DNA of 64,000 bases from Trachythela sp. YZ-2020. Taxonomy: Eukaryota; Cnidaria; Anthozoa; Malacalcyonacea; Clavulariidae. Positions 19,456-31,274 of this stretch are shown piece by piece. The number at the start of each line of letters is the position of its first letter. Position 1 is the stretch's first letter. Below the pieces are notes generated by a model, which made no database searches, was not told the DNA's origin, and saw only the letters and a list, made by a program, of their open reading frames with translations. The position numbers and the translations under genes were made by a program. The stretch lies in contig JADLSH010000369.1 of assembly GCA_016169945.1 (NCBI GenBank), forward strand, positions 6,714,001-6,778,000. The letters run 5' to 3'.

Positions 19456-21491
19456 CAGAGGAGGAATCGTCAGTATACCACAATGCATTGCGCTGGAGTT
19501 TTTTTCGAAATCAAGATTTTTGTCAAGTATTTTCTCTTTGAAAATCAGATATTTTTAAAGGTACGTGTTGAAATTATTGTAGTTTGTGCATCATATTTCA
19601 CGGTTTTGATTTTGTTTTCTTTCTACGATGTGCTTTAGTTTTTGAATTTACATATCTATTGACCTAATTTTCGGGTTACGACTCAAGGCGTAAAAATAGC
19701 TTTGAAATATTTTTTTTTACTTTTTGACGGGGAAGTTTAATAAAAATAAGATCACTATATTCATGAAGAGTTTCTCTTTCAATTGATACCAAGAAATAAA
19801 AAAAACTCCACAAACCAACGAGGGATCGCATTTTGAAAATGGGATATTTTGTGATATTCATGCTGCTGAAATATGCAATTAGAGCGCTCTGCTTCGAAAG
19901 TGATTTGTTCAAAAACCCTAAGGACACAAACTTTGTGTTTCTTAGCCCAAATTTATATGAATTACTCATTAATAGTGTAGAGAAAATCATTTATAATGTC
20001 TTTATTAGGGTCTATACACAGTATTCACAATGTCAATCGTATTACATAGGTAAACAACTCTTTGAGTTTGAAGTAGTTTAAAAAATTAGTAATTTTAACT
20101 TAAGGGTATCAACTGAGATGTTTTTCTCTTTTCTTTATATTGTAAACAAAGGACTGGATGGGATAGAACATTCGGGCCGGGCCCTTTGTTATCATTTTAC
20201 AGTGCCATAGACAGTTTGCATTTTAGGCCTGGTTTCCATTTGGTTGTAACTATCATGACTAGGTCATGTTCGACAATGAGAAATAGTGTGGATCTGTCTT
20301 GTCTTTTGTGTGCTGTATGTAAATCAGTTTTTACTCTACCTATAGTAGAGATATATCCACACTCTGTTACACAGGTCATCTTGATAGTTTCACAGTTACG
20401 ACTAAACAGAAACCAGCCATTATGTAACTTTGAGTATGAAAGCTGAGAAAATGAGATATATCTGTGTAAGAAAATCGGCATATCAAACTTCACCAAGCAG
20501 TTCACACAGGGGCGGACTGGCTACCTCAGATGGGCCTGGTGCTATATATAGGGATGTTTACATGAAAATTGGCCCTCTAGCAAAAAAATTGTTTTGCTTT
20601 AAGGTAAAAACATTAATATCCACAACTCCTTAGATTATTGTCCAATACCCTCAACCTTATATATTAGTCCATCTCAAAGATACTAAACCTTAAGTCATTT
20701 AAAAATAAACCTATTAGTTTAAAAATTATGTATTTTGTGTCCATATAATTTTAAGATTTTAATTACAACATGTTGTGCTTTGATTTCTAACCTAATCGAT
20801 GAATAATTAAATACACTGCAGTAGCCTTAATATTGTCGATGGTTGTCTTTCTAGGTGTGTTCATTAAGTGCAACAGTGCAGCATATGGTGGCTAACTCAG
20901 ATACTTTGGCCATCTGTTTGGTAGCAATTAGTTAAAACCCACCTGTTTTATTGTATAATTATGTAAAAGTTTATGTTGTATAATTATGTGGGATGAGATT
21001 TCATCTTTAAAAATAATTTATGTCCATTTTGGCTTGGGGTGAGTCTGTCAAGTTCAGTAACTTTAGATGTTTATTCATCTACATAGCAGTAATGATCGTA
21101 AACCAATCTCAGGTGGCTTGGCTGGCTTGCAATAGTCCATGCATGTTGTCAGGAAATCTTCATGTAGTTAGCTCCTTTGTCACAGCATTACATGTCAGGT
21201 GGTAGTGTGCTAGTCCAGGGATTTTTCATTGAATTAATTGTATTGTAAAAAAGCATCTGTCCGGCTGTCCATTTAGATTCATACAATATACATGATGTAC
21301 ACATTTCTTTGACGTTTCTTTCTAAAATTAAAGATCATAATAATTTAAATACGTGTTAGAATGTATTTATCATGAATGCAACTACCTCATGAATATCAAT
21401 CTCAATTTTGAATATTTTTTTAAAAACAATAGTGTAGTACACAGACATAAAATAGTTCATATATTGTATTACATATGCTTTATTTACTGTC
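19456..21491. other. Non-coding stretch; one small MITE
   Basis: AT-rich sequence with short frames of no recognisable family. Apart from the MITE at 20226-20418 I see no structured feature. Confidence 0.4.
20226..20418. mobile_element. MITE with imperfect terminal inverted repeats
   Basis: GGCCTGGTTTCCATTTGGTT at the left is mirrored by AACAGAAACCAGCC on the right. Inner words (GTAACTATCATGAC and GTCATCTTGATAG) are also mirrored. About 190 bp, no coding capacity, target duplication not resolved. Confidence 0.5.
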
Positions 21492-21630
21492 TGTTTAGCA
21501 GACGATAGCTCCACTCGATTATAAGTTTAAAAACAATTTAATATAACACAATTGATTTAATCTCAAAAATATATAAAATGTCTGTCCAAATATCAATCTC
21601 TCACAAATATATTATTCGCTCTCCTAAACA
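21492..21630 (-). repeat. 3' LTR of the BEL/Pao element, with internal deletion
   Basis: 139 bp, same ends as the 5' LTR. Over the shared part I see about one substitution, which suggests a recent insertion. About 74 bp between CTCTCACA and AAATATATTATTCG are missing. Confidence 0.9.
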
Positions 21631-21686
21631 TTCCCCCTCCACGCACTGGGGACGTCAAGTTCAAGTGCGAATATTATGTCTAATGT

Positions 21687-24179
21687 TTAACTGTTCAGCG
21701 GTATCAACTTGTGTATGGGTCGCATCATTGTTTTGTCCCCACATTGCACTTGTGCTACTCTATTGTGTCCATCCCTTCCTGGATACATAGTAAGGATTCT
21801 TGCCAACGGCCACTGTCCTCGAGGAAGATTTTGCTGCGCTACCAAAACTACGTCACCAGACTGTAAATCGTTGTATACTTGTGTCCATTTAGGACGGGTA
21901 GTAAGCATGGGTAAATACTCCTTCAACCATCTTCGCCATACCAAAGAAATTAGGTGCTGTACTTTTCGCCATCGTTGCTGAGGATGGAATCCAGTTGTTT
22001 CTACAGCCTCCGGGGCAAACTGACCACCCATCTGGCCATACAGGAAATGGTTGGGAGTCAGCGGGACTATATCACGAGCATCAGATGACTGATAGGTCAG
22101 TGGTCTGGAATTCAAAAGACTTTCAGCTCCGGTGAAGACGGTGATCAACTCCTCATCATTGACTTCGCTGTTACTTAATACTGCGTATATTGCCTTCTTC
22201 GCAGCCTTCACCATAATCTCATGTGCCCCTCCGAAGTGTGGGGCGGCAGGTGGATTGAACAACCATCGAACTCCTTTCCCCGATGTTTTCCGTTTAATCG
22301 TCTCTTGGTCTAACTGACTCGCAAGCTCCTTTAATTCATTCACTGCACCTACGAAATTAGTCCCGTTGTCGCTTACGACTTCTTTGGGTACTCCTCTCCT
22401 GCTCGTAAATCGAGCAAATGCATTAAGGAATGCATCCGTGTCCAAACTCCATGACATTTCCAGATGTACAGCTCTGACTGATAAACATGTGAACACGCAT
22501 AGATATCGTTTCTGTCTCTTTCGACCACGTCCCTGGATGGTGATAAATAGACCAGCAAAGTCCACTCCACATTGGTCAAATGCTCTATACGTGAATCGTA
22601 GTCTCACCCTCGGAAGTGGAGCCATCGGCTTACTTCGTCTCCTTTTGCAACCGTGACACTGACTCTCCCAATTACGAATCTCTTCGCGTGCCGCGATGAC
22701 CCAATACCTCTCACTGAGTTGACTAAGAATGAAATTTACACCTGCGGCATGGTTGGCTTTTTCGTGATAATGCTTTACGATCAATCTTGTAATCCAATGT
22801 CCTCTTGGTGGGATAACTGGATGCCGCACATCATACGGTAGTTGCTCCGCAAACTTTAGACGCCTATCGGAACGAATAACTCCATCTGCATCGATTCTAG
22901 GATTCAATTTAGCGAGCTGACTCTTCGTTGATACCGGTTTACCACTATCGAGATTGCGGTATTCTTCACCAAAAGCTTCACGCTGGGCGGTACGAATAAC
23001 CTCCACTTCAGCTTCCCCGAGATCATCTGGAGTTAGTTCCTTTTCAGTTCGTCTTTGTCCGCTATTACGCATGTTGAACAACGCCCTTCTAACTCTGGGT
23101 CGAACTCGTAATAACCACGACCAAGTGGAAAAACGTTTCGGATCCAATTCATTCTGCTCCTGCGTGGACTCTAACTCCTTTTTTGCACAGGTTGCCAGTG
23201 TGATGTTGCTCATGCTTTTGTTTTGGGTCGATTTGATCTCTAGTGTGTTTTCGGGGCGGTTATCTGTCTTCATCTTCGGCCATTGGTCATGTTCTTTCGT
23301 CAGCCAATCTGGACCTTCCCACCATAACGAACTCTCAACAAGTTGCGAAGGACTTGCGCCTCTCGTACACAGGTCAGCTGGATTCTGGTCTGTACGTACG
23401 TGTTGCCACTGCGCCGGGTCCGACCCGCTCTGAATTTCACCAATGCGGTTTGCCACAAAAGCTCGGAAATCTTTGCCCCTTCCGCGTATCCACCACAGTA
23501 CATCCATGCTGTCCGAATAGAAAGACACATCTCGCATCGGAATGCCCAAGACATGGATGACAGAATGGGTTAACCTTAATCCCAGGACAGCTGCCATCAG
23601 CTCCAATCTCGGAATCGTGGTCGGTGTAAGAGGTGCCACCTTTGATTTCGACGCTACCAGGCGACAGGTAACTGCTCCATTCTCGTATTCATGTCGAATA
23701 TACACAACGCTACCATACGCTTCCTTCGAGGCGTCAACAAATGTAATAATTTCCGTTGAACAAACGGGCTCTACAGCACGAAGATATCTAGGTACTGTCA
23801 CAGTGTTCAGCATCATTAACTGATTAAACCATTGTTCCAATCTCTGAGCGATCTCGTCTTTAATCTCGTCATCCCAACCATAACCCCGCGACCACAGTTC
23901 TTGAAGTAGTATCTTGGCGATAACGATAAAAGGACTAATGAACCCAAGTGGATCGAATATGGTGGCAATCTTCTTTAAGACATTTCTCTTTGTAATCTGT
24001 AATCGTGGCATTTCGGATGTTGGAATCTTGAATTCATCTTTCTTACTGTTCCAGGCGAGTCCGAGTGTTTTCGTAGTTGGGTTTTGGCCATCGTTTATGG
24101 TGATTTCGCAGGCTCGATCTTCTTCCGGGATTACGTCCATAACTTTTGGTGAGTTCGACACCCACTTTCGTGCTTCCAT
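21687..24179 (-). CDS. BEL/Pao RT C-terminus, RNase H and integrase
   Basis: About 830 residues in the same frame as the RT part, separated only by the TGA at 24192. An RNase H-like segment (EIITFVDASKEAYGSVVY) lies at about residue 165. An HHCC zinc-binding domain (HYHEKANH...C-H-G-C) lies at about 480-540. The DDE integrase core follows: D in QCGVDFAG, D in VVSDNGTNF, E in HFGGAHEIMVKA. The C-terminal DUF5641-like region ends with QNLPRGQWPLARI and a basic tail. The frame is otherwise intact, so the copy is only lightly decayed. Confidence 0.85.
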   Translation of the reverse strand: MEARKWVSNSPKVMDVIPEEDRACEITINDGQNPTTKTLGLAWNSKKDEFKIPTSEMPRLQITKRNVLKKIATIFDPLGFISPFIVIAKILLQELWSRGYGWDDEIKDEIAQRLEQWFNQLMMLNTVTVPRYLRAVEPVCSTEIITFVDASKEAYGSVVYIRHEYENGAVTCRLVASKSKVAPLTPTTIPRLELMAAVLGLRLTHSVIHVLGIPMRDVSFYSDSMDVLWWIRGRGKDFRAFVANRIGEIQSGSDPAQWQHVRTDQNPADLCTRGASPSQLVESSLWWEGPDWLTKEHDQWPKMKTDNRPENTLEIKSTQNKSMSNITLATCAKKELESTQEQNELDPKRFSTWSWLLRVRPRVRRALFNMRNSGQRRTEKELTPDDLGEAEVEVIRTAQREAFGEEYRNLDSGKPVSTKSQLAKLNPRIDADGVIRSDRRLKFAEQLPYDVRHPVIPPRGHWITRLIVKHYHEKANHAAGVNFILSQLSERYWVIAAREEIRNWESQCHGCKRRRSKPMAPLPRVRLRFTYRAFDQCGVDFAGLFITIQGRGRKRQKRYLCVFTCLSVRAVHLEMSWSLDTDAFLNAFARFTSRRGVPKEVVSDNGTNFVGAVNELKELASQLDQETIKRKTSGKGVRWLFNPPAAPHFGGAHEIMVKAAKKAIYAVLSNSEVNDEELITVFTGAESLLNSRPLTYQSSDARDIVPLTPNHFLYGQMGGQFAPEAVETTGFHPQQRWRKVQHLISLVWRRWLKEYLPMLTTRPKWTQVYNDLQSGDVVLVAQQNLPRGQWPLARILTMYPGRDGHNRVAQVQCGDKTMMRPIHKLIPLNS

Positions 24180-24191
24180 GTTTGCTTCAGC

Positions 24192-25409
24192 TCACAGTTC
24201 TTTGAGCTCACGATACAACTTCACACCGTCCTTCTCGTTTTCTACACTGTCAATGGAATCATCCATATAAGTAGACTTTAATACTGTCTCCGCAGCCAAC
24301 GGGTACTGATCTTGATGCTTTCGAGCGTTCTCTTGAGCAACAAACTGTGCTTCCATTGGAGCGGAATTTTTACCAAACACCACTCTACTAAACTCGTACT
24401 CCTCCGGTTCACGTCCAGGATCAAGATCTCTCCACAGCATTCTGAAGTATGGACGGTCTTGTTCTGGAATCTGTATCTGAAGATACATTTCTTTGATGTC
24501 ACAGGCAACAGCCACTGGATTACGACGGAATCTAATGAGGACATTGAACAAATCTTGCTGCAGTTTTGGGCCAGCATGGATGATATCGTTCAGAGATATT
24601 CCATCATGTTTATCCGAACAATAAAAAACTATGCGAACTTTAGTGGTAGCCTTATCCATTCTCACAATCGGAAAGTGAGGCAGGTACCAGGCTCCAGATA
24701 GTTCTTGCTTGGCTGAATCAACCTTTCGGAGATAGCCTTTCTTAACGTATCCTTCGATAGTGTTTTGGTATTCTTCAGCAACTGCAGGATTCTTCATTAG
24801 ATTTTTCTCAGTTGAACTCAGGCGTGCAGTTGCCATTGTCCGATTGTTCGGTAAATGTGGTTGTTCTTCCTTCCACGGTACTCCAACTTGATATCTTCCG
24901 TCAACAAGTTGTAGGGATTTCTTTACTTTATTAAGGGCAAACGTTTCCTCTTGCGTAAGTACCTTTGTATTCACCTCTATTCCTCCGTGCTCAATTTCCC
25001 AGAAGTTTCTCAAGGTTTGGTCTAGGTTACAACATTCTGGTGTTTCAAAACTTGTTGTTGTCTGTCTAGTGAACAGTGTTCTCATGGAATGTGATCTCAC
25101 AATTGATTCTCCGTTCTTAGCTGGAGGTCCTATACAGGTCCACCCAAGTGGTGCACGACGTGCCACTGGCCCTCCTTGAGGCCCTTGAAAATCAACTATG
25201 GAAAAATGTAGCTCTGGATGGTCCACTCCAATCAGCAGGTCAGCAAGTCCCTCCTTTGCTGGCGTTGGAAAGTCGCACTGATGCAGGTGTGGCCAATTCT
25301 TCTGGTACTGGTTCCAATCAACAACCCGGTAATTTCCGGTAACTTCTCTTGGGCAAGTTTGAACATTAATAGTCTTTGAAAACTGACGGTCTGTACTCTC
25401 AATCTCAAC
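24192..25409 (-). CDS. BEL/Pao reverse transcriptase, N-terminal part
   Basis: The frame is open from just after the TAA at 25410 to a TGA at 24192. It holds the protease-RT linker, then RT fingers and palm with VRIVFYCSDKHDG...LND. The catalytic YMDDSIDS motif (YMDD) lies near residue 330 of the downstream part (about 24255-24275). The TGA sits inside the RT domain, shortly after the catalytic motif. Confidence 0.8.
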   Translation of the reverse strand, partial: VEIESTDRQFSKTINVQTCPREVTGNYRVVDWNQYQKNWPHLHQCDFPTPAKEGLADLLIGVDHPELHFSIVDFQGPQGGPVARRAPLGWTCIGPPAKNGESIVRSHSMRTLFTRQTTTSFETPECCNLDQTLRNFWEIEHGGIEVNTKVLTQEETFALNKVKKSLQLVDGRYQVGVPWKEEQPHLPNNRTMATARLSSTEKNLMKNPAVAEEYQNTIEGYVKKGYLRKVDSAKQELSGAWYLPHFPIVRMDKATTKVRIVFYCSDKHDGISLNDIIHAGPKLQQDLFNVLIRFRRNPVAVACDIKEMYLQIQIPEQDRPYFRMLWRDLDPGREPEEYEFSRVVFGKNSAPMEAQFVAQENARKHQDQYPLAAETVLKSTYMDDSIDSVENEKDGVKLYRELKEL

Positions 25410-26408
25410 TTACACAGGCATGGATTCAAATGTCTCCACCGAATCGTTCAACACATGGACTTGGACACTTTGCCATTTACCACTTAGTCCAAGGAAACCA
25501 GCAACTTCTTCATTTATGAAGGTTTCGTTGGAAGCATCATCAAGTACTGCATTTACTTTAATTCTTTTCCCATTTGCCTTTATCCACACTGGGATTGTTC
25601 TCAAAGAATGCATCTCCACTTGGCGTTTAGACTTACTGGTTGTCGTAGCAAGTATAACCGGATCTGGTACCCCCTCCCGTGGGGGAGTTGACTCGTTCTT
25701 GTCTCCTGTTGGCATTGGATGATTTGATTTGTTACTGTTATGTTCAGGATCATGGAGCAAGCGATGATGAGTGAATTGACAACCGTCTATGTTGCACTGG
25801 CGTGATCTTCGACAATCTTTGCCATGGTGATCAGCAGCAAGGCACCGGAAGCATAACTGTTTTTCTTTGGCAGTTTTCCAGCGATCTACAACGGGCTTCT
25901 GCTGAAACTGGCGGCAATTCCATATACCGTGTCCAGCGCGACCACAAAATGTACAAGGTGGCTTCGTATCCCCTGTGTTTCCAAACATATTAGGATGGTT
26001 TGAATCATCACTTCCATGTTTTCCAGTACGGTAAGATCGATATCTTGTCTTATCACCCTTGTTCTGGTTACCCCTTGTATCCCCAGTTTGCTTTTGCTCC
26101 AATCCATGTGCCATTTCCGCTGCTTCCACTTTAATAGCTACTTCTTCCTTTAACCAATTACACAAACTGATAACAGACTGTTCCTTGCCTTGGACACTCA
26201 ACCATCGGCTATAACTTTCCAACTGTCGATCAGATAATTTCTTTACCAGCTGTCTATGCAAAGTCCCTTCTCCCAGCTCCGATTCCCGGTTTTCAGCTTT
26301 CAGTTTAGCGGCCGTAACCCGCACGAGATCTGCAAACCTTTCAAAAGCATTAACATCATTGTTACGCATAGACTGCATATTCTCTAATTCATCCATGTAA
26401 CCTCTCAA
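25410..26408 (-). CDS. BEL/Pao gag C-terminus, zinc knuckles and protease region
   Basis: This continues the gag frame after the stop at 26445 (first open codons at 26444; the coordinate given begins at a TTG and is not a real start). The capsid region is followed by three cysteine/histidine knuckles: CTFCGRAGHGIWNC, CFRCLAADHHGKDC and C-N-I-D-G-C...H-H. A retropepsin-like segment (VNAVLDDASNETF) follows, with the catalytic-type aspartates in LDDAS. A TAA at 25410-25412 then interrupts the frame. Confidence 0.75.
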   Translation of the reverse strand: MRGYMDELENMQSMRNNDVNAFERFADLVRVTAAKLKAENRESELGEGTLHRQLVKKLSDRQLESYSRWLSVQGKEQSVISLCNWLKEEVAIKVEAAEMAHGLEQKQTGDTRGNQNKGDKTRYRSYRTGKHGSDDSNHPNMFGNTGDTKPPCTFCGRAGHGIWNCRQFQQKPVVDRWKTAKEKQLCFRCLAADHHGKDCRRSRQCNIDGCQFTHHRLLHDPEHNSNKSNHPMPTGDKNESTPPREGVPDPVILATTTSKSKRQVEMHSLRTIPVWIKANGKRIKVNAVLDDASNETFINEEVAGFLGLSGKWQSVQVHVLNDSVETFESMPV

Positions 26409-26444
26409 TTGCCGTCGCTGCCCACCAAACTTTGAACAAATAAT

Positions 26445-27290
26445 TTATTTCGCTTCTTTGTACTCGGGTTCTGAGATTCCCAAACCACGTATCCCCTCCA
26501 AGGCTCGACCAGATAAGCTCTGTCGTAATCTTGCCATCTTTAGATTCACTGGCTCATTTGATTTGTCCACCAAACTTTCAAATAGGCTCCAAAACTCTTC
26601 GAACTTTGCTTTATTTCCATCATAATCGGGTACCCTCAGTGGTTTCAAATGTCGATTTATTGCCGAATGTCCAGTGTATGACGTCATATGGGTTGGGCTG
26701 GACAAAGTCTGTTCAGCTGTCGGTTGTATCACAGTATTTTCTATAGCCCTTTGATTGATTGTGTCTTGCGGTGGTTGTTCCTCTGTATTTCCGGTAATAG
26801 AGGGTGGTGCCTGTCCCCCGGTAAAGTCTATCGAATTACTGACAGTTGCACCTGTAGCATTACTGATCTCTGAATTACTATGACCAACTGTGGTATTGCG
26901 TTCGAAACATCCAGCAATCAAAACAGCCTGTGCTTTCTCAATTGCTTCATTGCATTCCTGTTCAAGCTCATTTGATTCTTTTATTAAAGCCTTTTGATTT
27001 TCACCGTCCCTTTGTTCCAAGTAATAGGCAGACAACTCGTCCATAATATTCTGAGTCTCTTCTAGTGAAGTCCACAAACTTTCCACTCGATGCTCAATTT
27101 CCTGTTTTTCTAATGTTGTTTTGGGTGCACTAAATGATTTTTCTAGTTGATGCCTTATTTTTGTTGTATTCCTCTTACTGGCACGCTTGCGACGACATAA
27201 TTCCAACAAAATTTGAAGACTTTTCATACTCTCATCCACCTTCGATTCTTCCACGTTGCTATTAACACGCTGTGACTCATCATCCGACAT
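26445..27290 (-). CDS. BEL/Pao gag, N-terminal part
   Basis: The likely start is the ATG at 27290 (MSDDESQ). The first half is a charged helix-rich region. The second half contains the LKPLRVPDYDGN...FEEFWSLFESLV segment typical of the DUF1759 capsid region of BEL gag proteins. The frame stops at 26445 in the middle of the capsid domain. The same frame is open again immediately after the stop, so it is an isolated nonsense codon. Confidence 0.75.
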   Translation of the reverse strand: MSDDESQRVNSNVEESKVDESMKSLQILLELCRRKRASKRNTTKIRHQLEKSFSAPKTTLEKQEIEHRVESLWTSLEETQNIMDELSAYYLEQRDGENQKALIKESNELEQECNEAIEKAQAVLIAGCFERNTTVGHSNSEISNATGATVSNSIDFTGGQAPPSITGNTEEQPPQDTINQRAIENTVIQPTAEQTLSSPTHMTSYTGHSAINRHLKPLRVPDYDGNKAKFEEFWSLFESLVDKSNEPVNLKMARLRQSLSGRALEGIRGLGISEPEYKEAK

Positions 27291-27729
27291 GGTGCACAAC
27301 TTTAAGGTTACACAATTTCAATATTTTGACAGTCGATTAAAAACGATAAATATAAATGTTATTCTCTTGCAGTGTTTCCAATGTTCTATTTCCCAATGTT
27401 ATTATTCAGAAAAATACGCATAAATTACGTCAAAATCCTCAAACTTGAATATATTGAATGAATTAGCATATATTATGCAATACGAGTTTAACGTAACCAA
27501 AACGCTGAAACTTCATATTTTACGATAAATGTAATCAAAATTGTAATATTCCACTTTCCTTTACTTATCTGACACTTTAAGATAGATAATCCCTGCGAAT
27601 GTACTAACGTTCAAGCGATAGATAGGCCAACAACACGATGTTCGCACGCAAAACTCGACGAAAAAACACGATCGTCCCGTAAATATTAACACAAAATCCT
27701 TCGACTACTGTCCTGGCAGGATCGCCAAA

Positions 27730-27942
27730 TGTTTAGCAGACGATAGCTCCACTCGATTATAAGTTTAAAAACAATTTAATATAACACAATTGACTTAATC
27801 TCAAAAATATATAAAATGTCTGTCCAAATATCAATCTCTCACACATGTCTTTTTCCAGTCCTTTTTTACTCATGCAAAACCTAAATTATGCTAATTAATT
27901 ATCTAACAACAACAACAAATATATTATTCGCTCTCCTAAACA
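27730..27942 (-). repeat. 5' LTR of the BEL/Pao element
   Basis: 213 bp with TG...CA ends on either strand (terminal words TGTTTAGCAG and TCCTAAACA on the plus strand). It carries about 74 bp that the other LTR lacks. Confidence 0.9.
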
Positions 27943-30880
27943 CTGCTGTCAGTAAACAAGTCCAAATAGAAAATATCCTTTGTCTGATGGTTGTAAGGCA
28001 ATTATATTAATGCAATTATATGCAACAGAGTACAAATATAATATTCACACAACATTGACAACAGCTTTTAGTTTAATATTAATATAAATGTTGTCTGTTG
28101 AAATATCAGATGGGGAACTTTCAGGTCTATATGTGGGTGGGTTGATTTTGTATTAAACAATATTGTATGTAATCCTGGGCCGGACTGCAGAGTAGGTCAA
28201 CGTCGCACCCAAGATTTTTTGAGACAGAAATTATTATAATTGGATGGAACTCATGTTAAATTTTTACATATCAAATAATTTAATTGGTATTGAAAATAAT
28301 ATGCATTGTTACTAGTAAAATTTTAACTACCTTTTAATACCTTGGGAATAATACTGTACGTTTATAATCGTTTATAACCACAGACGGCCCAATCTTTAGA
28401 GTTGTATTTATAGTATACTATATAAAGATTGTATTATGGCAAAAATATGTGATGAAAATATATATTTTAAATAAAATTTACTTGCCTAACTTGTTGTTTG
28501 TGTTCTCCTTTTATCCCTACTTTGTTGAGCTATGAATTCATCGAAAGTTTTTGCTTGATGCCTGCGGTCCACGCCGAATATTTAAACAGGTTTTCAAGCT
28601 GTTTTTCTCGTGTTTCCTTCAGTGAATTTTTTTAAAACTTTGTACAATTGTTAAATAAGACAAGAATATCCAAATTTCAAAAAATTCTATAGGAGGTTTC
28701 TCTGCAATGGAAATTCCAAAATATCTCGAAACAAGCCTTATAAACTACCCTTCTGATATGTTGTTCTTTGGTGGACCATTAATCTTCCAAAACAATTTCA
28801 GAAAAATTGACCGAAGGAGAAAAAAGATATTATCAATTCAATCTGAAATTAGACAATATAAACGCAAAAGATAAGACAGCATGGTTGCCATAGCAACACT
28901 GACACTATTCCTGTTTGTCCATAAAGAGACAGCCCAATACCTCTTTACATTCCTGGAAATGCTCATTTTGCCCTGTCGTAAGTGTATCCAATATAAATTT
29001 AGTTGAAAGCGAAAGTTGAAAGCGATTATAAGCCCCCCGAATACAAGTCTATAAGCCTATCACATTACCAACGTTCTCACCATTCCAAATATAACCCCCC
29101 CCCCGAATATAAGCCCCCCGAATATAAGCCCACTATACCGGTATATAAAACTATTGCAACCAAAAAAATTCCACATAGCGGTAACTGAACAAAAACTTTT
29201 TATAGCAGTGTGTATTTAAATGTTATAAAGTATTAATTTTACAAAACGCTTGAATGTTCGTCCTATTCCCCCTCCGAAGACCCATCTGAACACGCGTTAT
29301 TAATTTTTGTTTATTTTCGTGTTTATACTTGGTTACCACTAACCCAAACGCTCTTTATATTAAATAACTTTCAAGATTCATTGGGAAAAACAAGCTTTGG
29401 TGGCGCAACATCTTCCTAAACTATTAGACGCCATTTTGGCAAACGTCGAAATGACTATGGTCACTTCAATGCCTAATATCTCGAAAACTGCCGGGGGATC
29501 CCCGGGATCCCTCAAGCAGATTTTTAGTATTTACATTTATCTTGATGTTTTTGCAAAAATTACGAAAATCGAACCATGGGAACTCCAGATATTTTAGTTT
29601 GAAAGTTGTAAACAGACGCGGCCTCGAGTCATCACGTTTAATTGCGATGACACGACGAACTTTAATCATCAAAATAAGTTTAAACAATAATACTTACCTA
29701 AGAAATTTTTACAGATACCACAAGTTCTTGTATAATATTATGGCCACGCTTGCTTTTTTTTAGTAAATATTAGTATGTATTTTTCAAGTGTTTCTGCACC
29801 CAATGCAAATTAGGCAGCCTAAAATCTTCACAAACTGACAAACACGATGGAAAAATAGCCCGATTTCATTGGTCGAGAAATTCACGTGACAGCTGTCCAA
29901 CCAAGAATGAACGACTCGCTCCGGCAAATTGATAATATGTATTAATATGTGCGAAACCGCAATGCATCACGGTATATTGACGATACCTCCTCTGGTTCCT
30001 CTGGTGTGTTGCGGTGCACATGTGACGAAAGATCTTAAAAGTTTCCTCCCTTTCTCAATTGATTATTCGTCATCCTCTCGGGCTGTCGTCGAGACCTTCC
30101 CGGAAAATGCGAATCCACAGTAATGCAGACAGCGGAGTATATTGGCCGGTATTGAATTTATGCATTTGTTGGACTACTACAAAAACGTTATTATTTTAGT
30201 CGACATTGACTCCTCTGCCCCCTGTTTGTTTGTGGACGGAGTTGTAACAATTTAAGGGCGTGGTGATCGTGTGATTTTCGGGAGCTTTTGTTAACACTTC
30301 GGTGACATCCGTAGTAAACACGCTCCTTGTGTTTTCTTTTGATTTGAGCAATCAAAGACCTATATGAAAACGGTATGATCGACTATTATAAACGAATTCA
30401 TGATATGAAAATGATTATGTCAGTCACATATTGTATTTTCTTCACAAATTCTGACCCACACAGTAATATTTTGACTATTATTTTGGGACATAGGTATTTA
30501 TTAAAGCCTCTATATTAATTACAAATACATTACATGCAAACCATCCCAGATATCAATTAAACATACTTGGTAATATTATATAATATTATAAATACATGGT
30601 ACTTGCAAAATACAGCTTGATATACAGTATAAGTTGATATAGATAGATATAGATAGATTTGTTAAAATAACACATAGCAGCCTAAATGTTGATTGCGTGC
30701 TAGATTTTACAAAGAAAAATAATTAAAATTAATTTCTAATTTACAAGTGAAGGTTTACAAGATTATAACTATAAGCTAAAAAAGATCACATTATTTACAG
30801 AGATATATTAGAAACTAATATTTGCTAAAAGTCAAATTTGGTCGTTTATATGCTTTACCGATCAAGGGATAAAAGTGTTT
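27943..30880. other. Non-coding stretch, simple repeats only
   Basis: AT-rich sequence without recognisable genes. It holds a short tandem motif at about 29029-29135 and a segment at about 29945-30010 related to the 15.7/19.4 kb repeat. Otherwise I see nothing. Confidence 0.4.
29029..29135 (+). repeat. Degenerate tandem repeat of CCCCCCGAATATAAG
   Basis: Four imperfect copies of the 15-base motif (first as CCCCCCGAATACAAG) occur within about 100 bp, with a polycytosine run in the third. A short frame through it is a repeat artefact. Confidence 0.6.
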
Positions 30881-31274
30881 CTAAATCTGATTGTTTTGGT
30901 CTGTGGGGGGACAAAGGTTATAATTTGGGAAGAATCTTGATGTTATAAGATCGTGCATGTTAGCCGCTGGTGTTGAGGTGATTTCATTAAACAGTTTCTC
31001 GCATGCGTCGACACGCCTGTCACTTAAAGTTTTTATGCCACATTTATCTAACGCAATCCGCATAGCTTGTGTGTGGGTAGATGATTGATAGGACACGCTT
31101 TTGGATCCGTTCCAAAGAATTTGACAGGTAAGAAGGTAGGGAAAAATGGAAGACTTGGCAGCTAAATTCCATAACTGGTCTGACGCAGGTAAGGTAGAAA
31201 TTAATTATATCAGCTTCAGGGACGTGAGCTCGTTTCAACTGGATGGCTTGGGAGTTATGAGAGCTCTCCAACAA
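30881..31274 (-). pseudogene. LINE reverse-transcriptase C-terminal fragment
   Basis: Two overlapping minus-strand frames together show the post-RT region of CR1/L2-like LINEs. The first has an EADIINFYLTCVRPVMEFSCQ segment and the second a CEKLFNEI...PPTDQNN segment. The frame changes near 31060, so the copy is dead, and everything upstream is missing. Confidence 0.65.

Larger units (their letters stand above)
21492..27942 (-). mobile_element. BEL/Pao LTR retrotransposon, nearly full length
   Basis: The element is 6.45 kb, reads on the minus strand and is bounded by LTRs at 27730-27942 (5') and 21492-21630 (3'). A primer-binding-like site (TGGCGATCCTGCCAGG on the minus strand, about 27712-27727) follows the 5' LTR. 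A purine tract (GGAGGGGGAA on the minus strand) precedes the 3' LTR. The order gag, zinc knuckles, protease, RT, RNase H, integrase is BEL/Pao-like. One frame carries all domains, interrupted by isolated stops at 26445-26447, 25410-25412 and 24192-24194. The flanking 5-mers (CTGTC and CTGCT) are not an exact duplication. Confidence 0.9.
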
